Assembly (NCBI RefSeq): GCF_009724245.1 | Contig: NZ_WNNK01000010.1 | Coordinates: 124,001 to 188,000, forward strand | Direction of reading: 5' to 3' | Source of the DNA: Pseudomonas spelaei | Lineage (GTDB): Bacteria; Pseudomonadota; Gammaproteobacteria; Pseudomonadales; Pseudomonadaceae | Length of the DNA stretch: 64,000 bases | Shown here: positions 36,913 to 45,062 of the stretch, piece by piece | Position numbering within the stretch: position 1 is the first letter of the stretch | How the letters are laid out: each line of letters starts with the position of its first letter | The notes under the pieces: generated by a model | Database searches by the model: none | What the model was told of the DNA's origin: nothing | The model's input: only the letters and a program-made list of their open reading frames with translations | Program-made: the position numbers and the translations under genes

Positions 36913-37677
36913 ATGTGGGACCTCATCGAGAAAGGGTTGGAACATAACGGCCTGGTCACTGCCTTTGCTTTCGTCGGCGTGGTGATGTGGATTTCCGTGG
37001 TGCTGTCCAAGCGCCTGACCTTCGGCCGGATCCACGGTTCGGCCATCGCCATTGTGATCGGGCTGGTATTGGCCTGGGTCGGCGGCACGCTCACGGGCGG
37101 GCAGAAAGGGTTGGCGGACGTGGCGCTGTTTTCCGGTATCGGGTTGATGGGTGGGGCGATGCTGCGGGACTTTGCGATTGTGGCCACGGCATTTGAAGTG
37201 CAAGCCACTGAAGCGCGCAAAGCCGGGCTGATCGGCGCGATTGCCTTGCTGCTGGGCACGGTGCTGCCGTTTATTGTCGGCGCGAGTATTGCCTGGGCCT
37301 TTGGTTATCGCGATGCGGTGAGCATGACCACCATCGGCGCGGGGGCGGTGACTTACATCGTCGGTCCGGTGACCGGTGCGGCGCTGGGCGCGAGTTCCGA
37401 TGTGGTGGCGCTGTCCATCGCGACCGGCTTGATCAAGGCGATCCTGGTGATGGTCGGCACGCCCATGGCAGCGCGCTGGATGGGCCTGGATAACCCGCGT
37501 TCGGCGATGGTGTTTGGCGGCTTGGCAGGTACCGTAAGCGGTGTGACGGCAGGCTTGGCGGCGACGGATCGGCGGTTGGTGCCCTATGGTGCGTTGACGG
37601 CGACCTTCCATACCGGGTTGGGGTGTTTGTTGGGGCCTTCGTTGCTCTACTTCATTGTGCGCGGGTTGGTGGGCTAA
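36913..37677 (+). CDS. madM: Malonate transporter subunit MadM
   Basis: The 254-residue membrane protein has about eight helices and MadM marks: VMWISVVLSKRLTFGRIHGSAIAIVIGL, GIGLMGGAMLRDFAIVATAFEVQ, and TIGAGAVTYIVGPVTGAALGASSDVVALSIATG. It starts just after the madL stop, so the two subunits are made together. It is the last gene of the rightward mdc operon; a REP pair follows. Confidence 0.93.
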   Translation: MWDLIEKGLEHNGLVTAFAFVGVVMWISVVLSKRLTFGRIHGSAIAIVIGLVLAWVGGTLTGGQKGLADVALFSGIGLMGGAMLRDFAIVATAFEVQATEARKAGLIGAIALLLGTVLPFIVGASIAWAFGYRDAVSMTTIGAGAVTYIVGPVTGAALGASSDVVALSIATGLIKAILVMVGTPMAARWMGLDNPRSAMVFGGLAGTVSGVTAGLAATDRRLVPYGALTATFHTGLGCLLGPSLLYFIVRGLVG

Positions 37678-37707
37678 TTCTGGGTTCAGGTTGACGGGGC
37701 CGGCCTC

Positions 37708-37772
37708 ATCGCGGGCAAGCCCGCTCCCACCCTGGAATGCATTTCAAATGTGGGAGCGGGCTTGCCCGCGAT
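37708..37772. repeat. REP-type perfect 23-bp inverted repeat
   Basis: 37708-37730 (ATCGCGGGCAAGCCCGCTCC...) is exactly matched in reverse complement by 37750-37772, with a 19-base loop. It separates the convergent madM and mdcR genes. Confidence 0.88.
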
Positions 37773-37786
37773 AGCGATTTATCAGA

Positions 37787-38701
37787 CTAGCCCTGCCGAT
37801 TGGCATACATCCGGCACTCCGCCAACAGCGCGAGCAGATTCGGATCGCGCTCCTTGGCCTTCAAGAACACCACGCCAATGTGCTGCTGCAACCGATAGCG
37901 CGGTTGCAGGGGAATCAGCTTCACCCGGTTCTCATACACCGCCGCAATCCGCCCCGGCAGCAGCGCATAACCCACCCCTGAGCTGACCATGCTCAGCAGG
38001 GTGAAGATGTCGTTGACCTGCATCGCCACCTTGGGCGCAAAGCCCGCCTGTTTGAATACGCGGTTGCCGTCCTGGTGAGTGGCGAAGCCTTGGGTCAGGG
38101 TGATGAAGGTGGCGTCGCGCACGTCCGCCAGGTCGATTTCCTGTTCGCGGTCGAAGGGTGAGTCGGCCGGCGTGGCGAGGAAGATATCGTCGGAGAACAG
38201 TGCGATTTGCTCGCAGTCCGGGTCGTTGGCATGCTCGTCCAGGGAGATCAGGATCGCGTCGACTTCCATGTTCTTGAGCTTGTACAACAGGTCGAAATTG
38301 GAGCCGAGGATCAGGTCGATGTTTAGCTCGCTGCGGCGGATTTTCAGTCCCATGATCAACTGCGGCACGGTCTTCACCGTCAGTGAATACAGCGAGCCCA
38401 GCTTGAAGCGCTCGGCGGAGAACCCGGCGGCTTCGCGGGTCAGGCGCACGCTGTCGACCACGTCCTGGATCAGCTTTTGTGCGCGCTCTTCCAGCACGTA
38501 GGCGCTTTCCAGCGGTGTGAGGTTGCGGCCTTCGTGTTTGAACAGTGGGCAGCGCAGGGCGTTTTCCAACGAGTGGATCGCGCGGTGCACGCTGACGTTG
38601 CTGGTCTGCAACTCGGCGGCGGCACGGGCCAGGTTGCCGGTGCGCATGAACGCCAGGAAGATTTCCAGCTTCTTGAGGGTGAATTCTTCGTCGATCAGCA
38701 T
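37787..38701 (-). CDS. mdcR: LysR-family regulator MdcR (malonate locus)
   Basis: The 304-residue protein has an N-terminal winged helix-turn-helix (LKKLEIFLAFMRTGNLARAAAELQTSNVSVHRAIHSLENAL, about residues 8-48) and a LysR effector-binding domain. Its place right after madM and its match to the regulator usually found there support MdcR, which activates mdc genes when malonate is present. It is transcribed towards the operon, so it does not share its promoter. Confidence 0.88.
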   Translation of the reverse strand: MLIDEEFTLKKLEIFLAFMRTGNLARAAAELQTSNVSVHRAIHSLENALRCPLFKHEGRNLTPLESAYVLEERAQKLIQDVVDSVRLTREAAGFSAERFKLGSLYSLTVKTVPQLIMGLKIRRSELNIDLILGSNFDLLYKLKNMEVDAILISLDEHANDPDCEQIALFSDDIFLATPADSPFDREQEIDLADVRDATFITLTQGFATHQDGNRVFKQAGFAPKVAMQVNDIFTLLSMVSSGVGYALLPGRIAAVYENRVKLIPLQPRYRLQQHIGVVFLKAKERDPNLLALLAECRMYANRQG

Positions 38702-38738
38702 GGGTGTGACTCTTGTTCGAGTACCGTCGATTGTGCCC

Positions 38739-39281
38739 CTAAAACCAGTTCGCTCCCAGCCATGAACTGACCAGGCCCAACACCACGCCGAGGATGATCA
38801 GCCAGATTGCATTGAGCCGGGTGTAATACACCACGGCGGCGCTGGCCAGGGTCAGCACCAGGCTGGTCGCGTTGTTTTCCAGGCTGTTCATCAGGATGTA
38901 GCTGGCGGAGAGGATCAGCCCGATGGAAATCGGCAACAGGCTGCGTTTGACCCGCTGCACCCACGGCGTCTTGGTGTGTTTCTCCAGCCAGCCGGCGCCC
39001 AGGTAGGTCAGCACTGAGCAGGGCACCAGCTTGGCCAGTAGCGCGACTGCGGCACCGGGCAGGCCGGCAGCTTGTTGGCCGATAAACACCAGCAGCATGC
39101 CGTTGGGGCCGGGCAGCGCCTGGGACAGGGCGAAGAAGGCGACAAACTGGGCGTCGGTGAGCCAGTTCATGTCTGTCACGGAGTAGCGGTGGATATCACT
39201 CACGGCCACCATGTTGCCGCCAATCGACATCAACGACCACAGCGCGCATTGGATCATCAGGTGGAAGAGGGCGGTCTGCAT
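38739..39281 (-). CDS. Chromate transporter, C-terminal-type half (CHR monodomain)
   Basis: The 180-residue membrane protein has about five helices and the CHR-domain marks SIGGNMVAVSDIHRYSV, WLTDAQFVAFFALSQALPGPNGMLLVFIGQQAAGLPGA. It starts at the ATG at 39281, where its first base is the last base of the upstream gene's stop (TGATG); the longer upstream frame lies in the neighbour. Together the two halves resemble one split ChrA. Substrate may be chromate or another anion. Confidence 0.85.
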   Translation of the reverse strand: MQTALFHLMIQCALWSLMSIGGNMVAVSDIHRYSVTDMNWLTDAQFVAFFALSQALPGPNGMLLVFIGQQAAGLPGAAVALLAKLVPCSVLTYLGAGWLEKHTKTPWVQRVKRSLLPISIGLILSASYILMNSLENNATSLVLTLASAAVVYYTRLNAIWLIILGVVLGLVSSWLGANWF

Positions 39282-39847
39282 CAGCCGGCCGCCTTCTGTG
39301 CGCCAATGAAACTCAAGGCCAGCGAGCTTGGGATACAGATCAGCAGCACCATCCACAATGGCAACACCAGCACGGCCATCAACACAAAGGTCAGGACAAA
39401 GGCGCTGTAGTTGGCCAGGGTCCGGGGCATGGCCTTGAGCAGGCGCAAGGTGGTGCCGAGCATCAGGCCGGTGGCAATCGGCATCACCGCGCCGAAGACC
39501 TGCTGTACCACCTCGTGGCTCCACCATTTGGCATAGGCAAACCCGGCGAGTACGGTGATCAGCGACGGGAACAGGTACAGCCCGCAGACGGTCACAATTG
39601 CACCGGGCAACCCGTGCAAGCGGCGGCCGTAGATGATGCCGACGTTGGCGATATTGGGGCCGGGGAAAAACTGACCGGTGGTCAGCAGCTCATTGAAAGC
39701 CTGCTCACTGACCCATTGCCGGCGGTCGACCATCATCTGCCGCGCCCAGGGCATGACGCCGCCGAAGCCCAGCAGGCCGACCATGGCGAAGTTGTAAAAC
39801 AACTGCCACAGACTGGGGTGAGGCTGGCCAGGTTCAAGGTCGGGCAT
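39281..39847 (-). CDS. Chromate transporter, N-terminal-type half (CHR monodomain)
   Basis: The 188-residue membrane protein has about five helices with the CHR signature LGFGGVMPWARQMMVDRRQWVSEQAFNELLTTGQFFPGPNIANVGIIYGRRLHGLPGA. It is the first gene of the two-gene unit and overlaps the second by one base, so both halves are made in step. Paired short-chain CHR proteins are known in other bacteria and act together. Confidence 0.87.
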   Translation of the reverse strand: MPDLEPGQPHPSLWQLFYNFAMVGLLGFGGVMPWARQMMVDRRQWVSEQAFNELLTTGQFFPGPNIANVGIIYGRRLHGLPGAIVTVCGLYLFPSLITVLAGFAYAKWWSHEVVQQVFGAVMPIATGLMLGTTLRLLKAMPRTLANYSAFVLTFVLMAVLVLPLWMVLLICIPSSLALSFIGAQKAAG

Positions 39848-40011
39848 GGGGCGTTCCGGAAACGGCGGGGAGGGCGCAAATCATCTATCGGCGCGTGCTG
39901 TTTGGGCAAATGAAGAAAAGGTTGTTACCTGATATCGGGCAGCGGACGTCAGAATAGTCTCGCGTGCAGATGCACAACCAGGTGGTAACGGTTATTCGAG
40001 GTGAGTGACAC

Positions 40012-40629
40012 ATGTATCACGGGGAACGATTCAACGCCTGGAGCCACTTGCTCGGGGCGGTCGCGGCTTTTGTCGGCGCAGTGTGGATGTTGGTGGTTGC
40101 CAGTCTCGATGGCAGCCCGTGGAAGATTGTCAGCGTGGCGATTTATGGTTTCACGCTATTGGTGCTGTACAGCGCATCGACGGTCTATCACAGCGTGCGC
40201 GGGCGCAAGAAAGAGATCATGCAGAAGGTCGATCACTTTTCGATCTACTTGCTGATCGCCGGCAGCTACACGCCGTTTTGCCTGGTGACCTTGCGCGGGC
40301 CGTGGGGCTGGACGCTGTTCGGGATTGTCTGGGGGCTGGCGGTGATCGGTATTTTGCAGGAGATCAAGCCGCGCTCCGAGGCGCGCATCCTGTCGATCGT
40401 GATCTATGCGGTGATGGGCTGGATCGTGCTGGTGGCGGTCAAACCGTTGATCGCTGCGCTGGGCACCGTAGGTTTTATCTGGCTGGCGTCGGGCGGCATT
40501 TTGTACACCGTGGGCATTATCTTCTTTGCCCTGGAGGATCGGCTGCGGCACTCCCACGGGATCTGGCACCTGTTTGTGATCGGCGGGAGCCTGCTGCATT
40601 TCGTGGCGATCATGGTGTACGTGCTATAG
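40012..40629 (+). CDS. trhA: Hemolysin III / TrhA family membrane protein
   Basis: The 205-residue protein has seven membrane helices and the family marks ERFNAWSHLLGAVAAFVGAV, YHSVRGRKKEIMQKVDHFSIYLLIAGSYTPF, and HSHGIWHLFVIGGSLLHFVAI. These carry the histidines and acidic residues shared with the PAQR receptor superfamily. Bacterial members have been tied to membrane lipid balance rather than lysis. It overlaps the 3' end of the convergent LysR gene by 6 bases. Confidence 0.9.
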   Translation: MYHGERFNAWSHLLGAVAAFVGAVWMLVVASLDGSPWKIVSVAIYGFTLLVLYSASTVYHSVRGRKKEIMQKVDHFSIYLLIAGSYTPFCLVTLRGPWGWTLFGIVWGLAVIGILQEIKPRSEARILSIVIYAVMGWIVLVAVKPLIAALGTVGFIWLASGGILYTVGIIFFALEDRLRHSHGIWHLFVIGGSLLHFVAIMVYVL

Positions 40630-41526
40630 CCGATCCAACTGTTCCTGGGCACGATTGCCGAAGATCTCCAGCAAGCTTGCCAGCATATGCGGCGGCGGTT
40701 CATCGGCGCGGGTCAGCGCATACAAAGTGATGGGCAATGGCGGTGCCAGTGGACGAATACAGGTGATCGCCGTGGATGCTCCCAGCGCGGTGAACGGATC
40801 GATCACCGCCAACCCCGCACCGGACTCGACCATCGCCCGGGCCAGCGAATAGGTCTGCACTGAAATGCTGATCCGTGGTGGTGGATCGACGGTTTCCAGG
40901 TAACTGTCGAGTTTTGCCGCCAGCGGATCGGCGCTGGACAGGCCAATCAACGGCGCGTCCGCCAGCGCCATCAATGGCAGTGGTTTGCCCTGTTCGGCTT
41001 CAGGCCAGTAATCCCGAGGCGCCAACGCCACCAGCACACCGTGGGCCAAGGCCTGGGCGTTCAGGCCCGGGTGATCGGGCGGCTGCAAGGTCAACGCTAC
41101 GTCCATCTCACGCATCAACAGGTTTTGCACCAGCTCTCGGCTGTGGGCGCTGGACAGTTCGCACGCGATGTCCGGGTAGTGTTGGGTCCATTCACGAATG
41201 GCCGGAGGCAGCAGCGACAAGGCCAGGGCCGGTGTGGCACCGATGCGCAAGCTTTGGCCTGGGGCGCGCCTCAGGTTCTGCGCCAGGCGCCGCACTCCTT
41301 GCAGGCTCTCGGTGACTTTGTCGACTTCGCGTTCCAGGGCCAGGGCTTCCGGGGTGGGCTGCAGCTTGCCGCGTACCCGCAGGAACAGCGGGAAGCCCAA
41401 CTGTAATTCGGCATGTTGCAAGACTTTGGTCACCGCTGGCTGTGAGACGTGCAGCAATTGTGCGGCAGCACTGACGGAGCCGGTCTGGCGTATGGCCTGG
41501 AAGATTTCGATATGACGCAAGCGCAT
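40624..41526 (-). CDS. LysR-family regulator of the D-amino-acid dehydrogenase cassette
   Basis: The 300-residue protein starts MRLRHIEIFQAIRQTGSVSAAAQLLHVSQPAVTKVLQHAE, a LysR helix-turn-helix, followed by an effector domain with the typical LRIGATPALALSLLPPAIREW strand. The ATG at 41526 is preferred to the upstream in-frame ATG at 41571. It is divergent from the FAD dehydrogenase across 108 bases and probably regulates it, a normal LysR layout. The inducing ligand is unknown; an amino acid is likely. Confidence 0.85.
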   Translation of the reverse strand: MRLRHIEIFQAIRQTGSVSAAAQLLHVSQPAVTKVLQHAELQLGFPLFLRVRGKLQPTPEALALEREVDKVTESLQGVRRLAQNLRRAPGQSLRIGATPALALSLLPPAIREWTQHYPDIACELSSAHSRELVQNLLMREMDVALTLQPPDHPGLNAQALAHGVLVALAPRDYWPEAEQGKPLPLMALADAPLIGLSSADPLAAKLDSYLETVDPPPRISISVQTYSLARAMVESGAGLAVIDPFTALGASTAITCIRPLAPPLPITLYALTRADEPPPHMLASLLEIFGNRAQEQLDRL

Positions 41527-41634
41527 GATGAGTCCATAACCTTTGTTTATGGGTGACCCATCTTTATTCATTGTTCGGCGCCTGTCACCTGGCCCTACTG
41601 TTCAAGCCTGATCAAAAACGGCGTAAGGACAGAC

Positions 41635-42876
41635 ATGGCTCAGCGGGTTTGTATCATCGGCGGCGGGGTTATCGGCCTGGCAAGTGCTTACGCCCTGGTG
41701 CGTGCAGGCGCTGAAGTGACCGTGGTTGAAGCAAGGGAAACCTTGGGCAGTGAAACCAGTTTCGCCAACGGCGGCCAACTGTCCTATCGCTACGTCGCCC
41801 CCCTGGCCGATAAAGGCGTACCGCTGCAAGCCATCGGCTGGATGCTGCGGGGCGACTCACCATTGAAGTTGCGTCCGCGTATGGACCCGGCACAGTGGCG
41901 CTGGATGGCCTCCTTCCTGGGGGCGTGCCGCGCGTCGGTCAACAAGCGCAACGCCGGGCACCTGCTGCGGTTGGCCAGCTTGAGCCAGGACGTGCTGCAG
42001 CGCTGGCGCCAGGAGGACGTCCTGGAAGGTTTTGATTGGCGACGTAATGGCAAGCTGGTGACCTTTCGCAATCACGGCACCTTCGAACACGCTCGCAACA
42101 AGGTGACGGACCGCCTGCAACAGCAAGTGCTCTCGGCGGCGGACTGTGCCCGGTTGGAGCCCACCCTGGGCGACAGCGGGTTTGTCGGCGGTATCTACAC
42201 GCCCAATGAAGAAGTGGCGGACTGCCACAGCTTCTGCCTGCAACTGGCGCTCAGGCTTCAAGCCTCGGGCCGCTGTACGTTCCTGCTGGGGCGCAAGGTG
42301 ACTGGCATTCGCCATGCCGACGGCACGGTGCAGGCCATTGAGTTGGGCGCCGAGGTGCTGCCCGTGGAGCATCTGGTGTTGGCGGCGGGTCACCGCAGCG
42401 CCGAGTTGGCGTTGCCTGGCGTATCGCTGCCGTTGTACCCCCTCAAGGGCTATAGCCTGAGCGTGCCGATTGGCGAGCAGCACCAGGCGCCGAATATCAG
42501 CATCACCGACTACGACCGCAAGATTGTCTATGCGCGCATTGGTGAACAACTGCGGGTGGCGGCGATGGTGGACATCGTCGGTTTCGATTCGCGCCTGGAA
42601 CCCAAGCGTCTGGCCCTGATGAAACGCCAGGCCTGTGAGACGTTTCCTCTGGCCGGCGACTACGACCGGGCGATTGAATGGGCCGGCATGCGCCCGGCCA
42701 CGCCGACGGGTGTACCGCTGATTGGTGCCAGTGCCTATCGCAACCTATGGTTGAACCTGGGCCATGGTGCCTTGGGGTTTACCCTGGCCTCTGGCAGCGG
42801 CCAACTGCTGGCCGAGCTGATTGGCCGGCACACGACTTCCATTGATATGCAGGGCCTCGCTCCCCGCGCCGCCTGA
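41635..42876 (+). CDS. D-amino-acid dehydrogenase-like FAD oxidoreductase (DadA family)
   Basis: The 413-residue protein has the FAD-binding dinucleotide fold VCIIGGGVIGLASAYALVRAGAEVTVVEA at the N-terminus, SFANGGQLSYRYVAPLADKG, a central VLAAGHRSAELALPGVSLPLYPLKGYSLSVPI, and the late GMRPATPTGVPLIGASAYRNLWLNLGHGALGFTLASGSG signature of DadA. It oxidises D-amino acids (or a related amine) to keto acids with electrons passed to the membrane. It heads a unit with RidA and a solute-binding protein. Probably not the main dadA, which is paired with an alanine racemase. Confidence 0.87.
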   Translation: MAQRVCIIGGGVIGLASAYALVRAGAEVTVVEARETLGSETSFANGGQLSYRYVAPLADKGVPLQAIGWMLRGDSPLKLRPRMDPAQWRWMASFLGACRASVNKRNAGHLLRLASLSQDVLQRWRQEDVLEGFDWRRNGKLVTFRNHGTFEHARNKVTDRLQQQVLSAADCARLEPTLGDSGFVGGIYTPNEEVADCHSFCLQLALRLQASGRCTFLLGRKVTGIRHADGTVQAIELGAEVLPVEHLVLAAGHRSAELALPGVSLPLYPLKGYSLSVPIGEQHQAPNISITDYDRKIVYARIGEQLRVAAMVDIVGFDSRLEPKRLALMKRQACETFPLAGDYDRAIEWAGMRPATPTGVPLIGASAYRNLWLNLGHGALGFTLASGSGQLLAELIGRHTTSIDMQGLAPRAA

Positions 42877-42886
42877 GGATGCACCG

Positions 42887-43240
42887 ATGACCATCACTCG
42901 AATCAACAGCAATAGCCGTCTTTCCGGTGCCGTGACCTTTCAGGACCTGGTATTTCTGTCTGGTCAGGTACCGGGCGAGGGCCGGGACGTGACGACCCAG
43001 ACCCAGGAAGTCCTGGCCAAGATCGACGTACTGTTGGCCGAGGCCGGCAGTGACAAGGATCACCTGCTCAACGCGACCATCTACCTGAAAAATATCCAGG
43101 ACGGTTTTGCGCCGATGAATGATGTCTGGTCGGCCTGGCTTTCACCGGGCCAGGCGCCGACCCGCACCACCCTGCAAGCGGAGCTGGCGCGCCCGGACGT
43201 GCTGGTGGAAATCAGCGTGATTGCCGCGCGCCGCATCTGA
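42887..43240 (+). CDS. RidA-family enamine/imine deaminase
   Basis: The 117-residue protein is a YjgF/RidA trimer subunit: LSGAVTFQDLVFLSGQVPGEGRDVTTQTQEVLAKIDVLLAEAG, LLNATIYLKNIQDGFAPMNDVWSAWL, and the arginine in PTRTTLQAELARPDVLVEI. RidA hydrolyses reactive imines to keto acids and ammonia. The dehydrogenase 10 bases upstream makes imines, so the two functions fit. Start at 42887. Confidence 0.9.
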   Translation: MTITRINSNSRLSGAVTFQDLVFLSGQVPGEGRDVTTQTQEVLAKIDVLLAEAGSDKDHLLNATIYLKNIQDGFAPMNDVWSAWLSPGQAPTRTTLQAELARPDVLVEISVIAARRI

Positions 43241-43268
43241 ATAACAAGAAAACCAACGGAGAATAACA

Positions 43269-44171
43269 ATGCAAAAAATCACGTTGATCGGCTGCACCCT
43301 GGGGCTGTTGCTGGGCGCTCAGGCTCACGCCACCGAGCCATCACTGGACGGCACTTTGGCCAAGATCGCCAACGCCAAGAGCATCACCTTGGGCTACCGC
43401 GATGCGTCGGTGCCGTTCTCCTATGTGGGAGATAACACGGGTAAACCCATGGGTTACTCGGTGGACCTGGCGAACAAGATTGTCGAGCGCATCCAGCAAA
43501 AAACCGGTGTGCCGAAACTCAACGTGAAGTACAACCTGGTGACGTCCCAGACCCGTATCGCGCTGGTGCAGAACGGCACCGTGGATCTGGAGTGTGGTTC
43601 TACCGGCGTGACCGCCGAGCGCCAGAAGCAGGTCGCGTTTTCCTACGGTTTTATTTACGTGAAAGGCCAACTGCTGACGGCCAAGAACAGCGGCATCCAG
43701 CGCTTTGCCGATTTGCAGGGCAAGAATGTTGTCACCACCGCCGGTACCACCAACGAGCGGTTTCTCAAGAGCTACAACGTCGATCACAAGCTGAACATGT
43801 CCGTGATCAGTGCCAAGGATCACGGCGAGGCCTTCAAAATGCTGGAGTCGGGGCGGGCGGCCGCGTTCTACATGGATGACGCCTTGCTCTATGGCGAGCG
43901 CGCCAAGGCCAGGGATCCCCATAACTGGATAGTGGTAGGGGAGGAGCAGTCGCGGGAGATCTACAGCTGTATGGTGCGCAAGGATGATCCGCAGTTGCTT
44001 GCGGTGGTCAATGAAACCCTGGCGGGGTTGTACAGCTCGGGAGAGATCGACGGGATTTACCAGCGCTGGTTCGAACAGCCGATTCCGCCGAAGGGCTTGA
44101 ACCTGGAGTTTCCGATGACCCGTGAGCTGAAGGCGATTATTGCCAAGCCTGTGAGTGATCCGGTGGAGTGA
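43269..44171 (+). CDS. Amino-acid ABC transporter substrate-binding protein (orphan)
   Basis: The 300-residue protein has a signal peptide (MQKITLIGCTLGLLLGAQAHA) and a family 3 periplasmic binding fold: SITLGYRDASVPFSYVGDNTGKPMGYSVDLANKIVERI, VDLECGSTGVTAERQKQVAFSYGFIY, and AAFYMDDALLYGERAK, close to the glutamate/aspartate binders. The ribosome site GGAG precedes the ATG. No permease or ATPase gene follows, so it must work with components encoded elsewhere. It probably brings in the amino acid used by the dehydrogenase. Confidence 0.88.
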   Translation: MQKITLIGCTLGLLLGAQAHATEPSLDGTLAKIANAKSITLGYRDASVPFSYVGDNTGKPMGYSVDLANKIVERIQQKTGVPKLNVKYNLVTSQTRIALVQNGTVDLECGSTGVTAERQKQVAFSYGFIYVKGQLLTAKNSGIQRFADLQGKNVVTTAGTTNERFLKSYNVDHKLNMSVISAKDHGEAFKMLESGRAAAFYMDDALLYGERAKARDPHNWIVVGEEQSREIYSCMVRKDDPQLLAVVNETLAGLYSSGEIDGIYQRWFEQPIPPKGLNLEFPMTRELKAIIAKPVSDPVE

Positions 44172-44190
44172 TGGAGTGGTAACCCGATCA

Positions 44191-44286
44191 AAATGTGGGA
44201 GCGGGCTTGCTCGCGAAAGCGGAGTGTCAGCCAACATCTTCATCAACTGACCCACCGCTTTCGCGAGCAAGCCCGCTCCCACATTT
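44191..44286. repeat. REP-type perfect 32-bp inverted repeat
   Basis: 44191-44222 (AAATGTGGGAGCGGGCTTGC...) is exactly matched by 44255-44286 in reverse complement. The inner part reads TCGCGAAAGCGG, a variant not seen in the other REP pairs here. It lies between the convergent solute-binding protein and rsmE genes. Confidence 0.88.
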
Positions 44287-44307
44287 GATTGGGTTTGCAA
44301 GGCTTGG

Positions 44308-45027
44308 TTAGAAATCGCCCCACAGTTGTTGGGCAACTGCCAGCGCCACTACCGGCGCAGTTTCGGTGCGCAGTACGCGCGGGCCCAACCGTGCGGAATG
44401 GAAGCCAGCCGCTTGTGCGGTCTCGACTTCCCCGTCGGTCAATCCACCCTCAGGCCCGATCAAGAACGCCAGGCTGGCTGGCTTGGCATGGCTCACCAAC
44501 GGCTCAGCCACGGGGTGCAATACCAACTTCAATTGCGCCTCGGTCTGCTTCAACCAGTCCGCGAGCAACAGCGGTGGATGAATCACCGGCACCTTGGAGC
44601 GGCCGCACTGCTCACAGGCGCTGATTGCCACCTGGCGCCAGTGTTGCAGGCGTTTGTCGGCGCGTTCGTCCTTGAGGCGTACCTCACAGCGGTCGGTGAA
44701 GATCGGCGTGATTTCGTTGACCCCAAGTTCGGTGGCTTTCTGGATCGCCCAGTCCATCCGCTCGCCTCGAGACAGGCCTTGGCCGAGGTGGATGTGCAAC
44801 GGGGATTCGATCTGCCCGTCGAACGCTTCGGTCAGTTGCACCACCACACGCTTTTTACCGACCTCCAGCAGGCTGGCGCGAAACTCCTGGCCGGAGCCGT
44901 CGAACAGCTGCACGGCGTCGCCTTCGCTCATGCGCAATACACGGCTGATGTAGTGGGCCTGGGCTTCGGGCAACTCGTGGTCGCCAATGCTCAGCGGGGC
45001 GTCGACAAAAAAACGGGACAGTCTCAT
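44308..45027 (-). CDS. rsmE: 16S rRNA (uracil-1498-N3)-methyltransferase RsmE
   Basis: RsmE methylates U1498 of 16S rRNA with SAM. The 239-residue protein has an N-terminal PUA-like part (HYISRVLRMSEGDAVQLFDGSGQEF) and a SPOUT trefoil-knot domain with ELGVNEITPIFTDRCEV, EQCGRSKVPVIHPP, and the SAM knot LAFLIGPEGGLTDGEVETA followed by LGPRVLRTETAPVVALAV. Length and motifs complete. bioA lies 35 bases upstream in the same direction. Confidence 0.94.
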   Translation of the reverse strand: MRLSRFFVDAPLSIGDHELPEAQAHYISRVLRMSEGDAVQLFDGSGQEFRASLLEVGKKRVVVQLTEAFDGQIESPLHIHLGQGLSRGERMDWAIQKATELGVNEITPIFTDRCEVRLKDERADKRLQHWRQVAISACEQCGRSKVPVIHPPLLLADWLKQTEAQLKLVLHPVAEPLVSHAKPASLAFLIGPEGGLTDGEVETAQAAGFHSARLGPRVLRTETAPVVALAVAQQLWGDF

Positions 45028-45062
45028 TTCTGTTCTCTGGAAAAATTAGGTAGAAGCGGTAA

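Noticed and set aside
44308..45027. Link of rsmE with the D-amino-acid cassette
   Set aside because: It is convergent and separated by a REP pair; it is a housekeeping rRNA gene linked with bioA.
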